From a virus, in the IMG/VR virus record IMGVR_UViG_3300031977_001837, positions 1 to 60,756 of that record: 60,756 nucleotides of DNA. One strand, written 5' to 3'. The notes beneath the pieces were generated by a model that worked only from the letters and a program-made list of their open reading frames with translations, did no database searches and had not been told where the DNA came from. The first letter of the stretch is position 1, and every line of letters begins with the position of its first letter. Below are positions 49,801 through 57,655 of the stretch, piece by piece. The position numbers and the translations under genes are program-made.

Positions 49801-51091
49801 GTGGCGGATATGTGCCTCCTAAACGCCAATTCAAAGGAAAACAAACTGCAACTCTGTCAATTAAAGTATCAAGAACTACACAATTTTCTGTTCCATTTGA
49901 AGTCCAAATAGCATCAAGACTCCATCCTTTTGCAGTAGTAAATGTAATTGCGCCATTTATTGCGCCACTATCAAATGCAACTGTGTCGTCATTTGCGTAT
50001 GCTTCCCATGTTAAAGCATCAAAATCAAAATAAACAAATATATCAGCCCACACTAAATTTGCGTCATAATTATTTTCCGTTGCGCCATCCCATTTATCTA
50101 ATACACCTACTAAACCTAAATTAGCAAGTGTTATATCAATAGAAGCAAGAACTCCTGTTGAACTAAAATCATCTGCTGTTGTGTCATATACCGCAGAAGT
50201 GTCATAGCCAATTTTTAATACATATTTATCTAATTGCCAGTCTCCAATTTGATGCGCAGAAATGCGCAAATGAAACATTTCTCCTATGCCTCTAAATCTT
50301 AAATTACCATCATATGTTAGTAATCTTGTTGTTCCGGTTGAGTTAGCATCATTGTATAAACTGTTAACCATAAAGTTTGTTCCCGAAGGTGATTTAACTT
50401 CAAATAAATATTTTTCCGGTCTTGTTAATGTTTTATCATAAGAACTTTGAGGTCTTTCACCAGTATAAACTCCTGTAAAAAAATTATGTTTAATTTCTGT
50501 TTCAAGATTTTCTGTAATCATTCTGCCGTAACTTCCTAAGTATAGGTTTTGTGTGCCTAAATCTGTTTGTGAAGACAATATTCTATCTCCGCCTAAAGTT
50601 GGGTCTATGTCTCCTGTTGGCGCATAATAATTTCCAAATGAATCAAAACTATTTGTAAATCTTAAATATCCTTCTGTTCCACTTCCACCCCATTTGTGTC
50701 TGTTTGCGCAAAAACTTGTTGGTATAGATAAAAATGATTGGTATTCGGGATATGAACCATCAGTATTTCCAATATCAACAGTTATCCATTCGTGAATACC
50801 ACGATTCACTGTAAGTTTATTATTATCTGTTGTAAAATAATCGTGATTTTCAGCAGTAATTAAAGGGTCTGTTGAAGCATGACTAAGTGAGCGCACCCTA
50901 TCAATGTATGAATAATAAAATTTTGGATTGAGATGATTGTAACCACCTAAAACGCTACCAAAATGTGTAATTGTATGGTCTGATGTTCTTGCGCTACCAC
51001 TATTTTTATCATCTGCTACCGCAATAGGCATATGAAAATCATCATAGTAACCTGTTAGCCAATATGTCTGTTCTAAATTAATTGATTTCAT
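43811..51091 (-). CDS. Very large tail hub / tip and receptor-binding protein
   Basis: 2426 residues, starting by an ATGA overlap with the tape measure gene. Ser/Thr/Asn/Asp/Tyr-rich and nearly all beta. The part around 430-520 (SSMAVEILDDLNEYSLSALTTGS; EWRLISFIGNYEERPIWYGFLESIQ) resembles the baseplate-hub/distal-tail lines of long-tailed phages. It is followed by many beta modules with LamG- and Ig-like character. A Pro-rich hinge (about 2155-2185, repeated PP and RPP) and Gly run lead to a C-terminal beta domain (VRVPNDVSAGSFVSVIAQVSFG...), possibly the host-binding tip. Likely the tail-tip organiser after the tape measure. The last virion gene before the convergent terminator. Confidence 0.65.
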   Translation of the reverse strand: MKSINLEQTYWLTGYYDDFHMPIAVADDKNSGSARTSDHTITHFGSVLGGYNHLNPKFYYSYIDRVRSLSHASTDPLITAENHDYFTTDNNKLTVNRGIHEWITVDIGNTDGSYPEYQSFLSIPTSFCANRHKWGGSGTEGYLRFTNSFDSFGNYYAPTGDIDPTLGGDRILSSQTDLGTQNLYLGSYGRMITENLETEIKHNFFTGVYTGERPQSSYDKTLTRPEKYLFEVKSPSGTNFMVNSLYNDANSTGTTRLLTYDGNLRFRGIGEMFHLRISAHQIGDWQLDKYVLKIGYDTSAVYDTTADDFSSTGVLASIDITLANLGLVGVLDKWDGATENNYDANLVWADIFVYFDFDALTWEAYANDDTVAFDSGAINGAITFTTAKGWSLDAIWTSNGTENCVVLDTLIDRVAVCFPLNWRLGGTYPPPVKSMTYSSGADKTSSMAVEILDDLNEYSLSALTTGSSASEWRLISFIGNYEERPIWYGFLESIQHNQDSKNLTLSTRITAQDSSFILDRVLPIWETGQNAHFSLNQHISMDSTNSKRQYDTNELLNTMLFGAHYLTIGNNSLGFNYWNEDESGNLHTKDNDARTHLYNGQTIQMYVNEDEYGPSNVEKFWEGMNNTSWGLHEVYAIGKEQSTGNFTIFLKFDKDKYTEPTWASASDNTVTISSYNGLSASDTITLEGSQGYDTTYTIDSIVVQRRMSRPNGSATTDYINVNEEDYTVKIITTTTWSAVAGDELFRIDTLYRGYTQPETPYATQLTDDGSFSPAWNSAGENPMSMKIELASSDTHSLEVGDWIIMPDGFYDTTDNRTYYASVPLQVISAINNTEFQVLAPYDILGASETQKSASTLADSTYITKTSIFNANPNATEMRIPKSKPIIYETHPTTNAVMERVKHRTIHARWMRDLVQSPFFRAQFGIIEAIPYWRAGQGSALNHIISPNMATAHPSSLTGYNSDGTCIGWEGLDTSYHALAGSNQIDSTQTTLRFDECGLWYYIKKYNMEDTGIVLELLDTETNDCQYVIANGVTDPSVSDTVDYDKTTELFTITGSATVRNGDIVIHEGFKESDLNGVFQVVSNNPSTAHNVYSAQKIFYEPMIDEFAYVKNQYQGNSQWTLGSAHYFNDPDAIKVNRVDVDFTNSSSAFKPLSQTGATFRKGSIDITGVKGIKKTFDPSKTIYTLRKINESNGYKHCYVLWADMRNDGTANADGGERVSDFGIILPTSKNYKVNVSIADQFDQNGNPDIFTELKIGEDVDLWQFDANTEPFTGSAWSSLDGCSNYEQLDDRYHNWENKGGSFLVVDASRFYNLNTMATGGRSGYSSGGLVDFGDYVLAIQGFPYLTDAYYKASISSYKNIDTFAGIDNHPNALYMLNDKTILTQDVSLLDTTIYVDDNSLFDTSGTGAIICQTGEGRSQEDLIYYYSWTGKGTDATLGDKLTGVYITSFDPESIVDINTINTLLTAERSNITGNGQTPSSRANIVRKTETNPDGVFQTVLVYNTPSAIFPLRLSVNIEGLVKSKNIGTYYSHDKMRSMFSLAFGDTWATNTNMPCSFYMPKTRHMLKEVNDSNEDDFGSMFDGRNMSMMNIAKNITEKDGSGGTHQTTFSWLMDRDNIFTIRQRIPSGLSFDRTNLLQSNMTTKLGSQITNVRVYYNGNSNFADFPEPTENAITRWRTLQYPNIFNRDEALALAKQEYLREKDSNVAISAEVLLGANEQSKMLTGGRYGYVQDSVVRLYDYNRKTNASWSSIWGGFANKGIEDYRDSNNTRFRHASATDADFTIQSTNGSTTGAGLYAIPQDDTLANNGILVKRADGVAQSAVGVIDLLSGTGTARYDSTGNGVYGAVTTLTTGWQTLTDVTDGGSISIFCETGFSVPTATVDIHYAYGLPRYRGHPQYATRSLTSALKVMYVDKNTPKLSEGTNQEIRLCITIEGSASTGQATSPVDDTATFRLHLFDIPFDEVEDTINNLPPEYDAGSYSASNYNSIVVDGNGLYRVKTPDTYSSTDKYITFSVDYDYLLGLLRRMDEELESGTAHDTLSNSVSVFGHSFSTTNEYSAFPLGYCLDGFSGAKAHNTRGLYYAPRLCIVDDLVYQPATTISFTDTHIDLTSETLTINGINWNKNSRDVDTVQLDLQRTDKHFGYGLASMFKTIADGGSPNSPPRPQSPVPPLPPSFPRPPVGGGGGVSAQPFLPSTGITGGGDASSFFAGLSNNMLSVGAFRGLKGKADFKADVGLATGDFGIIGQNRPATALSADRDIDGIESSIMSSEGASILTNDGFALAGITDPEAGAQGESHSNSVNVRVPNDVSAGSFVSVIAQVSFGESSSDICEITTTVSCSETGDSKSETVLINGSSSRQQVTIFSPNTINGANVSGNTLKVNIERKPAQGNDNSGYDSITFHSLSVKMRRYSNAGNAQSLSMRPY

Positions 51092-54000
51092 GCTATCGGA
51101 ACTCCACGACTCTTCAACTCACTTACTACTCCATCTGATACTTTACTAACCATTTCTGGTAAAGTCATGCCGTTAAATACATTTGTTTGAATTATTTCTG
51201 TTTTATGCAACAAGTTTTCTATGCCACCTTGAGATACTTGTTTGTAAAGTGCGCCGGTAAAGTTTTGACGCTGACCGAAAAATAATTCTTCTCTTGCATT
51301 AGCAAAATTAAACATTTCTCCCATTGCTTGCTCGTTGCTTTCTGTAAGTAAATTAATAGATTGTTCTTGCGCTTCTTTTTCATTGTTAAGTAATGCGCTA
51401 AGATAGTCTTGTTGCGCATTTAATCCTTGTTCATTATATCTTTGGATTAACTCAGCCCTTCTATTTTCAGCATCATTATAAGTATCATAACTTTCTTCTA
51501 TAAATTCACCTTGTAAATTTGTATATTCAACAAAAAACTTTTCTCCTGTTTTTAGAGCGTTAAATCCTTCTCCTACTATTTCATAGCCAAGTGACCCTCT
51601 TTTTTGTTTCTTAAAAAAATACTCTTCTTCGCTTGTCATTTTAACGCCTGCGTCAAATCCTTTGCCTGCTAAAGCCTCATCAATTTTAGATAAGTTTAAT
51701 CTTGCATCTCTTAAACCTTCAAGATTATGTTGCGCCTTTTCCGCAGCCTCTATATCAGAAGTTAATTGATTGTAAAGTGCGCTATCTTTTGTTGTGCCAC
51801 TTCTCATTGCTGTTAACTCATCAATATGTTGTGATATTGCGGTTATGCCATTATCCATTTCACTTACAGAATTACTAATTTCTCCAAAGGATTTGTCAAC
51901 TACACCAGAAAGAATTGCGTCAGTATCGCTCATTATTCCGGCAAGATTGGATTCAGCAGTAACAAGACCGTCATTAAAGTCATTTAGATTATCAAGTGGT
52001 GATGATAAAAACTTGTCACCAATAAATGCGTCAACTAATAGTGTTGCTGCGAGCATTGCTGCGCCTGCTGCGACTAAAGACATACCCCCACTTACCGCAG
52101 CCTGCAAAACTACTGTTTTTGTCATTGCTATATTTTTTGCTTGAAATGCCATAACTGCTCTCATAACACCCATAGCAAGCATTCCGCCCATCATAACAGC
52201 CATTTGTTTTTCAGAATCAACAAGGAAAGGAACAATCATCATTAAAGGCATCATAGAACTTTGTAATCTTTGCATACTTAATCCTGCTTTCAAAGATGCG
52301 CCAGTAGTTTGCATTAGCGCAACTGTTTGTTGTCTAAAACTTAACGATGATTTTTGCGCAGAAACGGCTGATGCTTCATTTGCAGCCCTTTGTTGTCTGG
52401 AAGCAACAAGACCTTGTTCTAAAGTATTATTTTTTTGCTGTAATGCTTGTATTTCTTGGTCTAAAACTGCAATTTGTTCTTCCATTTCAAGTGTATTAAC
52501 GCCTGCAATTTGCGCTCTTAACATATCACTTCTGAGTAAGCCTTGCTTTATTCTTAGACTGTGCATTTCTGCATTATTAAGTTGAACGGTTTTTTGTAAC
52601 TCTTCTTCTTCTGCAACTGTTAAAGGTTGTAAAATAGCAATATGACTATTTAGTATAGCATGTTCTTGTTGTCTTGTAGTTAAAATTTCTCTTTGTGCTT
52701 GAACATGTTTCATTAAAGTTGGTAGTCCACCCGCCATTAAGTTGTTATAATTTGAAATAAGAACTGGCATTTTTGCTATTCTATTTGAATACAAATCAAT
52801 TGCCATCGAAGCCCTATTTTGTAACTGTTGAAACTTATTTAGTTCTATGTTGGCAAATGCGTGCGCATAAACTGCATCGGTTAAAGCAGCAGTGCTATAT
52901 CTTATTTTTTCACCAGTAATAGAGTGTGTTCTTGCGTTAAACTTACCTCTTTCAGAAAGAATTTCCTGTTGTCGAGTCATTATTTTTATAGTTTCACTAT
53001 GTATGCGCATTTCTTGGTCTAATTGTTTTACTGCGCCAGTAGTCATATTGTATGCGCTTAACGAAGTTTTTAGTTCGTTTGCATAAAAACTTTGATATTT
53101 CATGTTAGAAACAAGATAGTTATTACTTACGCTTAATTCTCCGGCTGCTGCGGCTTGAAGTTTTAATTGCGCAGTTAATTCAATATAACGATTTCTTGTA
53201 TTTACTGCATCTGCGCTCATTGCTCTTTGGACTGCGCCTAAAGTTTTGAATCCAATAATCATATTAAATACTTGAAAACCAACATTAGCAAATGGCGCAA
53301 TAAAGTTTTGATATAATCCTGCAAGATTAATTATATTTGTCATTGCGTTTAGACCAAAATCTGTTTCTGTAAAAGACTTAATAACATTCAAAAAGTTGTA
53401 AGCATGAATATTAGCATCTATGTATGCTTGAGCAAGATTTTCACCAATTTCCACACGAACATTTTCAGTAATAGCCTGCAACTGTTGCATTTGGAAAACA
53501 TTGCTTTCTGCTCTTTTTGTATATTCACCAATAGCATCATATGCACCGGCGTGGGCAGCACTTTGTAACTCAACAAGCCTTTCTTGATTTTCCATTATTT
53601 TAAGGAACTTTACATAGTGGCGGGAACCGGCAATTGCTACTGCAAGATTACGCTTTTGTTCAGCAGTCATTGTTGCATAAGCAGGCGCAATTTCTCTAAT
53701 AATATCAGAAAGTTTCATTTGTGTAACAACAGAGGCTTCAACACCACCCATCAATTCTTGTAAAACTTTAACGGCATCTGTATTAGCATTACCGATGCGC
53801 TGATAAATCATACGCAAACCTGTTCCGGCTCTGCTTACTTCTTCACCAGTTTCAAGTAGTAAAGCAGACATTGCGGCCATTTCACCAATACTTTCACCTG
53901 CAATATTTGCTTGTGAAGAAAACTGGTTAAGAACAAAAGTAATATCTTCCATTGTAGCAACAGAAGAGTTTTCAACAGTGTTTAATTGGTCTAATACACG

Positions 54001-54576
54001 AATTGTATTACCACGAACAACATTTGCTTGTTGTTCTGCGCTAAGAGCATCATATTGCGCTTTAGTTAAATTACCCATCATAAAGCCAGTCTGTTGCGCT
54101 AACTGAATAAGACGGTTCATACCCATTTCAGTTTCCATTTCACCAACGGCAGCCATTAATAGACCGCCTCTTGTGGCTTCAATAATTGCTTCTTGCGATT
54201 CAAGAACTTGTTTTAACTGCGCAGTTTTTGCGCTTGCCTTTAATGCTTCTGCACCACTAAATGCAAACCCTTCACCCAGAGCAATAGAAGATTGCGCAAA
54301 TCTTTCTGCTTCTCCCGCCATTCCACCGTAAAACTTACGGACACGAATCATTTGCGATTCAAACTCAAAAAATGATTCTGTAATTTCTCCTACGGAATCA
54401 AGAATCTGACTTGCCATATCATCAAAGTTTTCCGCTATGCTGTTTGCAGCATCAGCCATAATTGCCTGCTGCGCAGTTGCAGCCGACTGTGTATCTGAAA
54501 TTAGTCTATTGGCTTGAAAAGTTCCAACAATGTCGAAAAAGACTCTTGCTGCACCTGCCCTTGCCACACTACTCAC
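51088..54576 (-). CDS. Tail tape measure protein
   Basis: 1162 residues; GTG start at 54576 overlaps the chaperone stop by 8 nt. The TP901-type core is visible: EFESQMIRVRKFYGG near 75, SSIALGEGFAFSGAEALKASAKTAQ, and RAGTGLRMIYQRIGN near 255. Long helices follow (e.g. QQEILSERGKFNART, EEELQKTVQLNNAEMHSLRIKQ), then a hydrophobic section (about 790-870, MMIVPFLVDSEKQMAVMMGG...; AAVSGGMSLVAAGAAML). Length would set a tail of roughly 170 nm by the usual 1.5 angstrom per residue (inference). Assembles with the G/GT chaperones just upstream. Confidence 0.88.
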   Translation of the reverse strand: MSSVARAGAARVFFDIVGTFQANRLISDTQSAATAQQAIMADAANSIAENFDDMASQILDSVGEITESFFEFESQMIRVRKFYGGMAGEAERFAQSSIALGEGFAFSGAEALKASAKTAQLKQVLESQEAIIEATRGGLLMAAVGEMETEMGMNRLIQLAQQTGFMMGNLTKAQYDALSAEQQANVVRGNTIRVLDQLNTVENSSVATMEDITFVLNQFSSQANIAGESIGEMAAMSALLLETGEEVSRAGTGLRMIYQRIGNANTDAVKVLQELMGGVEASVVTQMKLSDIIREIAPAYATMTAEQKRNLAVAIAGSRHYVKFLKIMENQERLVELQSAAHAGAYDAIGEYTKRAESNVFQMQQLQAITENVRVEIGENLAQAYIDANIHAYNFLNVIKSFTETDFGLNAMTNIINLAGLYQNFIAPFANVGFQVFNMIIGFKTLGAVQRAMSADAVNTRNRYIELTAQLKLQAAAAGELSVSNNYLVSNMKYQSFYANELKTSLSAYNMTTGAVKQLDQEMRIHSETIKIMTRQQEILSERGKFNARTHSITGEKIRYSTAALTDAVYAHAFANIELNKFQQLQNRASMAIDLYSNRIAKMPVLISNYNNLMAGGLPTLMKHVQAQREILTTRQQEHAILNSHIAILQPLTVAEEEELQKTVQLNNAEMHSLRIKQGLLRSDMLRAQIAGVNTLEMEEQIAVLDQEIQALQQKNNTLEQGLVASRQQRAANEASAVSAQKSSLSFRQQTVALMQTTGASLKAGLSMQRLQSSMMPLMMIVPFLVDSEKQMAVMMGGMLAMGVMRAVMAFQAKNIAMTKTVVLQAAVSGGMSLVAAGAAMLAATLLVDAFIGDKFLSSPLDNLNDFNDGLVTAESNLAGIMSDTDAILSGVVDKSFGEISNSVSEMDNGITAISQHIDELTAMRSGTTKDSALYNQLTSDIEAAEKAQHNLEGLRDARLNLSKIDEALAGKGFDAGVKMTSEEEYFFKKQKRGSLGYEIVGEGFNALKTGEKFFVEYTNLQGEFIEESYDTYNDAENRRAELIQRYNEQGLNAQQDYLSALLNNEKEAQEQSINLLTESNEQAMGEMFNFANAREELFFGQRQNFTGALYKQVSQGGIENLLHKTEIIQTNVFNGMTLPEMVSKVSDGVVSELKSRGVPIA

Positions 54577-54859
54577 CTAACCAATTACTTATTTGTGTTG
54601 ATACCTCTTTGCCGGAAACAGTTTCTCTTTGCGCTCTCCTTTGATTTCTTCTTGCTACCGCAGACTTGGCATCAGCCTTGCCTTTGGATTCATTCATCTG
54701 TTCTTTTATTCTTTCGCTGATTTCCCTTGCTATTTCCATATCGAATTGCATCTTTTCGTAGCCATTATCTTCATTATATTTCATGTATAATTCGTGTGGT
54801 AATTGTCCCTTAAATGTGCTACATAGTGATGGCAAAACTTTATGGATTAGCCCAAAGGG
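54569..54859 (-). CDS. T extension of the tail-assembly chaperone (made by -1 frameshift)
   Basis: Frame -1 to the preceding chaperone, ending just within the tape measure gene. Its own first usable start would be a TTG (54835) or a later ATG, and there is no ribosome site. The product is helical and basic (GYEKMQFDMEIAREISERIKEQMNESKGKADAKSA...), as in phage T-domains, which bind the tape measure. Expected product is G fused to T through the slippery heptamer at 54853-54859. Confidence 0.65.
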   Translation of the reverse strand, partial: PFGLIHKVLPSLCSTFKGQLPHELYMKYNEDNGYEKMQFDMEIAREISERIKEQMNESKGKADAKSAVARRNQRRAQRETVSGKEVSTQISNWLGE

Positions 54860-55197
54860 ACTGCGCCCTCTAAGGTATCTCCACGAACAAATTGAAGAAT
54901 ATTTCTAATTTCTTCAGATGTTAATTGATTTATGTCAAAATCAGCAGGTTCAATAACGCAATTAGGAATCCATGCGTTAATTTGGTCTATCATTCCTCCG
55001 CCTGCTTCATCAAGCATATTAGCAAACTCTTCATTTTGCTCGGCAGTCCACTCGGCGGGATTGTCACCAAAATGTCTTGTTTGTCTAAATACTTTGGCTT
55101 GTATATTTTCTATTGGTAGTTTTTCCATACCGGATGCTTGTCGAACCCAAATTTTACTACCGTCATTCAATTCTATTTCTTTTTTCAATACTGGCAT
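54847..55197 (-). CDS. Tail-assembly chaperone (G-type)
   Basis: 116 residues. MPVLKKEIELNDGSKIWVRQASGMEKLPIENIQ..., then WTAEQNEEFANMLDEAGGGMIDQINAWIPNCV and helices at the end; length and layout match gpG-type chaperones. Located between the tail tube and tape measure genes as in siphoviruses. Ends GAVPLG at the slippery site, so most product would be G and a minority G-T. Confidence 0.7.
   Translation of the reverse strand: MPVLKKEIELNDGSKIWVRQASGMEKLPIENIQAKVFRQTRHFGDNPAEWTAEQNEEFANMLDEAGGGMIDQINAWIPNCVIEPADFDINQLTSEEIRNILQFVRGDTLEGAVPLG
54853..54859 (-). promoter_or_regulatory. Slippery heptamer C CCT TTG (-1 frameshift site)
   Basis: On the minus strand CCCTTTG is read as C-CCT-TTG in the chaperone frame, an exact X-XXY-YYZ heptamer, two codons before the G stop (GGC TAA). 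Slipping -1 gives CCC-TTT-GGG-CTA and opens the T frame to its stop at 54569. Confidence 0.6.
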
Positions 55198-55246
55198 ATT
55201 TTTTCACTTCTCTTTACTTTACTTTACTTTTTACTATACTAAACTA

Positions 55247-55444
55247 TCAAGGCGGGGACGGAGGGGCTTCATAAGTTATAACTGCTAAAAAGTTATTACC
55301 TACGCTTTTTCTAACAATGCTAATATCAAATATTTCTGTGTCTGCATCTAATGCTTGCAGAGCAGTTTCTATTTGGCTATGAATAGTTAATTGTGTTCCA
55401 TAAACAACAGTTGTCGCTACACTTGTTGGGTCTGTTATTGGCAT
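55247..55444 (-). CDS. Small protein between tail tube and chaperone
   Basis: 65 residues, MPITDPTSVATTVVYGTQLT then a helix and a Pro-rich end (TYEAPPSPP). It sits in the tail cluster between the tail tube and G genes. No family recognised; perhaps a tail accessory or stability protein. Confidence 0.45.
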   Translation of the reverse strand: MPITDPTSVATTVVYGTQLTIHSQIETALQALDADTEIFDISIVRKSVGNNFLAVITYEAPPSPP

Positions 55445-55461
55445 TTAAACACCACCCAACC

Positions 55462-56499
55462 TCACGCATCATAATCTGCTTGTCCGTCTGATGATTTACA
55501 CACTATTTGAACCATAGCGTTAGCGTCGCCTAAATCATAAAGACCATGAAAGTTAACAGTCATTGTTTGTGAATCACGACCACTAACTGATGTTTCCGGC
55601 ATTTCAAAGTGTATTTTGAAAAAGTCAAATCTAATGTAATGATTTGCGTCAACATAAAATAATGCTGATAAAGCAGGTGTTCCCGAAGCAGGATTAGAAA
55701 GAGCCTGTCCGTTAGTTGAAGTAGCACCCATTAATTCTTCAAAGTAAGGTTCTGCTGACGCTACATCACCAGCAAGAAGTGATTTGTGAAATGTAAGAGA
55801 GCCACTAACTTCTCTTAGTGTGACTGGTGGGACTCTTATACAAGTTTCACTTGACAAACTGTATGAGTTATCTATATCTCTATTTGTTTTAATTTCAAAG
55901 TCAATACTTTGAACAAGAGAAGAATAAGCAGAAGTTGTAGCAGTATCTTCAAACTCAACATAAGTTTTTGCGAAATGCGCAGCATCTCCTGTATAACTTG
56001 GCACAGCAGTAGCAAGAGTTTCTGTTGATGTATTTTGCGCAGCACCAGTAGTATTTACTGTTAGCATTGCATATTCTCCAATACTTGCAGAAACGCTAAT
56101 ACTTTCAATAACTTGACCTGCAAACACATGCTCTTTGTCATCACGACCAATTCTAAAAGTATAAGATGGTAATTGTGTTGCTACTCCAACACCTAATTCG
56201 CTAAATGTTCTTTCATCTGTTGCAGGGGTTGCGCCGGGGGTATCGCTACCCATAATACCGTGAAGCATCATAAAGGTAAAGTCATCGGGCTGTAAAGCCA
56301 TGCTAATAGAGCCTTCGGAAACCTTTTTGCTTACAATTGCTTTTGCAGCACCGTAGTAATTCATGTCGCTTCTTTTCATTACATCATAAGACTGTTGAAA
56401 GGTTTCTGATTCAACTTCACCAACTGCTTCTTCGGTAACAGCAGAATTATAAGTTGTTTCTTTTCCGGCAGCCACATATCGAGTATGGTGTGTTGGCAT
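55462..56499 (-). CDS. Major tail (tube) protein
   Basis: 345 residues. Typical tail-tube features: N-terminal TRYVAAGKETTYNSAVTEEAVGEVESETFQQSYDVMKRSD, ISMALQPDDFTFMMLHGIMG (DFxxM line), IESISVSASIGEYAMLTVNTTG, and a second beta domain (VREVSGSLTFHKSL..., FDFFKIHFEMPETSVSGRDSQTMTVNFHGLYD). Tube proteins often have this 'x-G-Y-A-L-T-x-x-x-x-G' core. Length slightly above normal. Forms the tail tube; upstream gap of 54 nt could hold its promoter. Confidence 0.8.
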   Translation of the reverse strand: MPTHHTRYVAAGKETTYNSAVTEEAVGEVESETFQQSYDVMKRSDMNYYGAAKAIVSKKVSEGSISMALQPDDFTFMMLHGIMGSDTPGATPATDERTFSELGVGVATQLPSYTFRIGRDDKEHVFAGQVIESISVSASIGEYAMLTVNTTGAAQNTSTETLATAVPSYTGDAAHFAKTYVEFEDTATTSAYSSLVQSIDFEIKTNRDIDNSYSLSSETCIRVPPVTLREVSGSLTFHKSLLAGDVASAEPYFEELMGATSTNGQALSNPASGTPALSALFYVDANHYIRFDFFKIHFEMPETSVSGRDSQTMTVNFHGLYDLGDANAMVQIVCKSSDGQADYDA

Positions 56500-56545
56500 G
56501 AATAATACGAAGCAATATATGCTTTATGAAGGTTGTGCTACAAAA

Positions 56546-56553
56546 GTTTATAA
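56546..56553 (-). promoter_or_regulatory. Candidate promoter of the tail tube gene
   Basis: On the minus strand TTATAAAC lies about 47-54 nt before ATG 56499. A tube gene is usually transcribed strongly, and this is the only gap of size in the tail cluster. Weak evidence. Confidence 0.3.
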
Positions 56554-57651
56554 CTATGCTTCTCTTAAAAACATTCTAATCTTTTTCATGTATGTTAAGT
56601 TTAATGTATGTAGGCAAACATGCTCATCTTCATCAACCTTACTATCAAATCTTGCGTTATAAGCAATAATGCTATCAACACCATGTTCTAAACCAGTTTT
56701 TGTATATAGTTCATCAAATACTTCTCCGAGAATACTTGCACCTAATCTATACGCATTTTCATAATTTGTTCCTTTTGTAGTAACAAATATTAAAACTTCA
56801 TATCTTTGGTCGGTTCTTGTGCCTGCTAATGTTAGAAATTCTGGTGAATCTGCTTTTTGAATCATTACATGAACGCATGGAGTTGGAAATCTATTTATCA
56901 TACTTTCACTTGATAAATCATAAGCGTAAATTACACCACTTGGTTTTACATGAGTTTTAAGTAAAAGTCTATTGCTGTTTTGTAATATTTCAACAACCTT
57001 CATTCCTGTGCGCAAAAGACTTTGTGAAATAAAATCTGACATATCCATTTCATCGGGAGAATATGCGCCATGTGGTGTAAAATAAACACTGTAAAAATCT
57101 ATTGTGCCAGTTGTTGTTCCAAAAAATGCGCCTTGCGCAGAAGATGCTTGCGCAGAAACTTCAAGATAATGTTGTGTAGCATCATCATCTTCTATTATTT
57201 CACGAATGTATAATTTTGCATTTCCGCTACTATCAAGAGTTAATCTAAGAATACAAGGAACAGCATCTTCTTCACCCATACCTAAATCAAGACCACTTTT
57301 AGTTGCTGTTGTGGCCCCAACTAATTTTAATTTATTTAGACTACCATCACTTTGCACTTCAATTCTATGTGTGCCATTATCAAGTGCCATCAAAACTTCT
57401 CCATTGTCGGGAGTTGATTCCATGTGAATTGCGCACATTAAAGTTAATTCATTATCATCATTTGCGACTGTTTGTTTCCAAAATTGACCTCCGCTACTTG
57501 ATGATATTCGCCAGTAACCACTTTGAGAAACGCCATCACCTGCGTTGCCACTATCTAAAACCCACGCAGTATTATTATCTCCAACGGGACTTGTAGGGTC
57601 ATGCCCATTTAATCTTGAAGTCCAATAATCTGTTTGTTTTGATACTGTCAT
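56554..57651 (-). CDS. LamG-like lectin domain fused to a tail-terminator-like domain
   Basis: 365 residues. Residues 1-200 form a concanavalin/LamG-like beta-sandwich: GYWRISSSSGGQFWKQTVAND, NELTLMCAIHME, EVLMALDNGTHRIEVQSDG, LRLTLDSSGNAKLYI, TIDFYSVYFTPHG. Residues 205-365 (ISQSLLRTGMKVVEILQNSNRLLLKTHVKP..., DQRYEVLIFVTTKGTNYENAYRLGASIL, HTLNLTYMKKIRMF) follow a tail-terminator/tail-completion pattern, a small protein that ends the tail tube. Such proteins are normally about 130-150 residues, so the lectin is an added domain that could bind carbohydrate near the neck. Confidence 0.55.
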   Translation of the reverse strand: MTVSKQTDYWTSRLNGHDPTSPVGDNNTAWVLDSGNAGDGVSQSGYWRISSSSGGQFWKQTVANDDNELTLMCAIHMESTPDNGEVLMALDNGTHRIEVQSDGSLNKLKLVGATTATKSGLDLGMGEEDAVPCILRLTLDSSGNAKLYIREIIEDDDATQHYLEVSAQASSAQGAFFGTTTGTIDFYSVYFTPHGAYSPDEMDMSDFISQSLLRTGMKVVEILQNSNRLLLKTHVKPSGVIYAYDLSSESMINRFPTPCVHVMIQKADSPEFLTLAGTRTDQRYEVLIFVTTKGTNYENAYRLGASILGEVFDELYTKTGLEHGVDSIIAYNARFDSKVDEDEHVCLHTLNLTYMKKIRMFLREA

Positions 57652-57655
57652 AATA

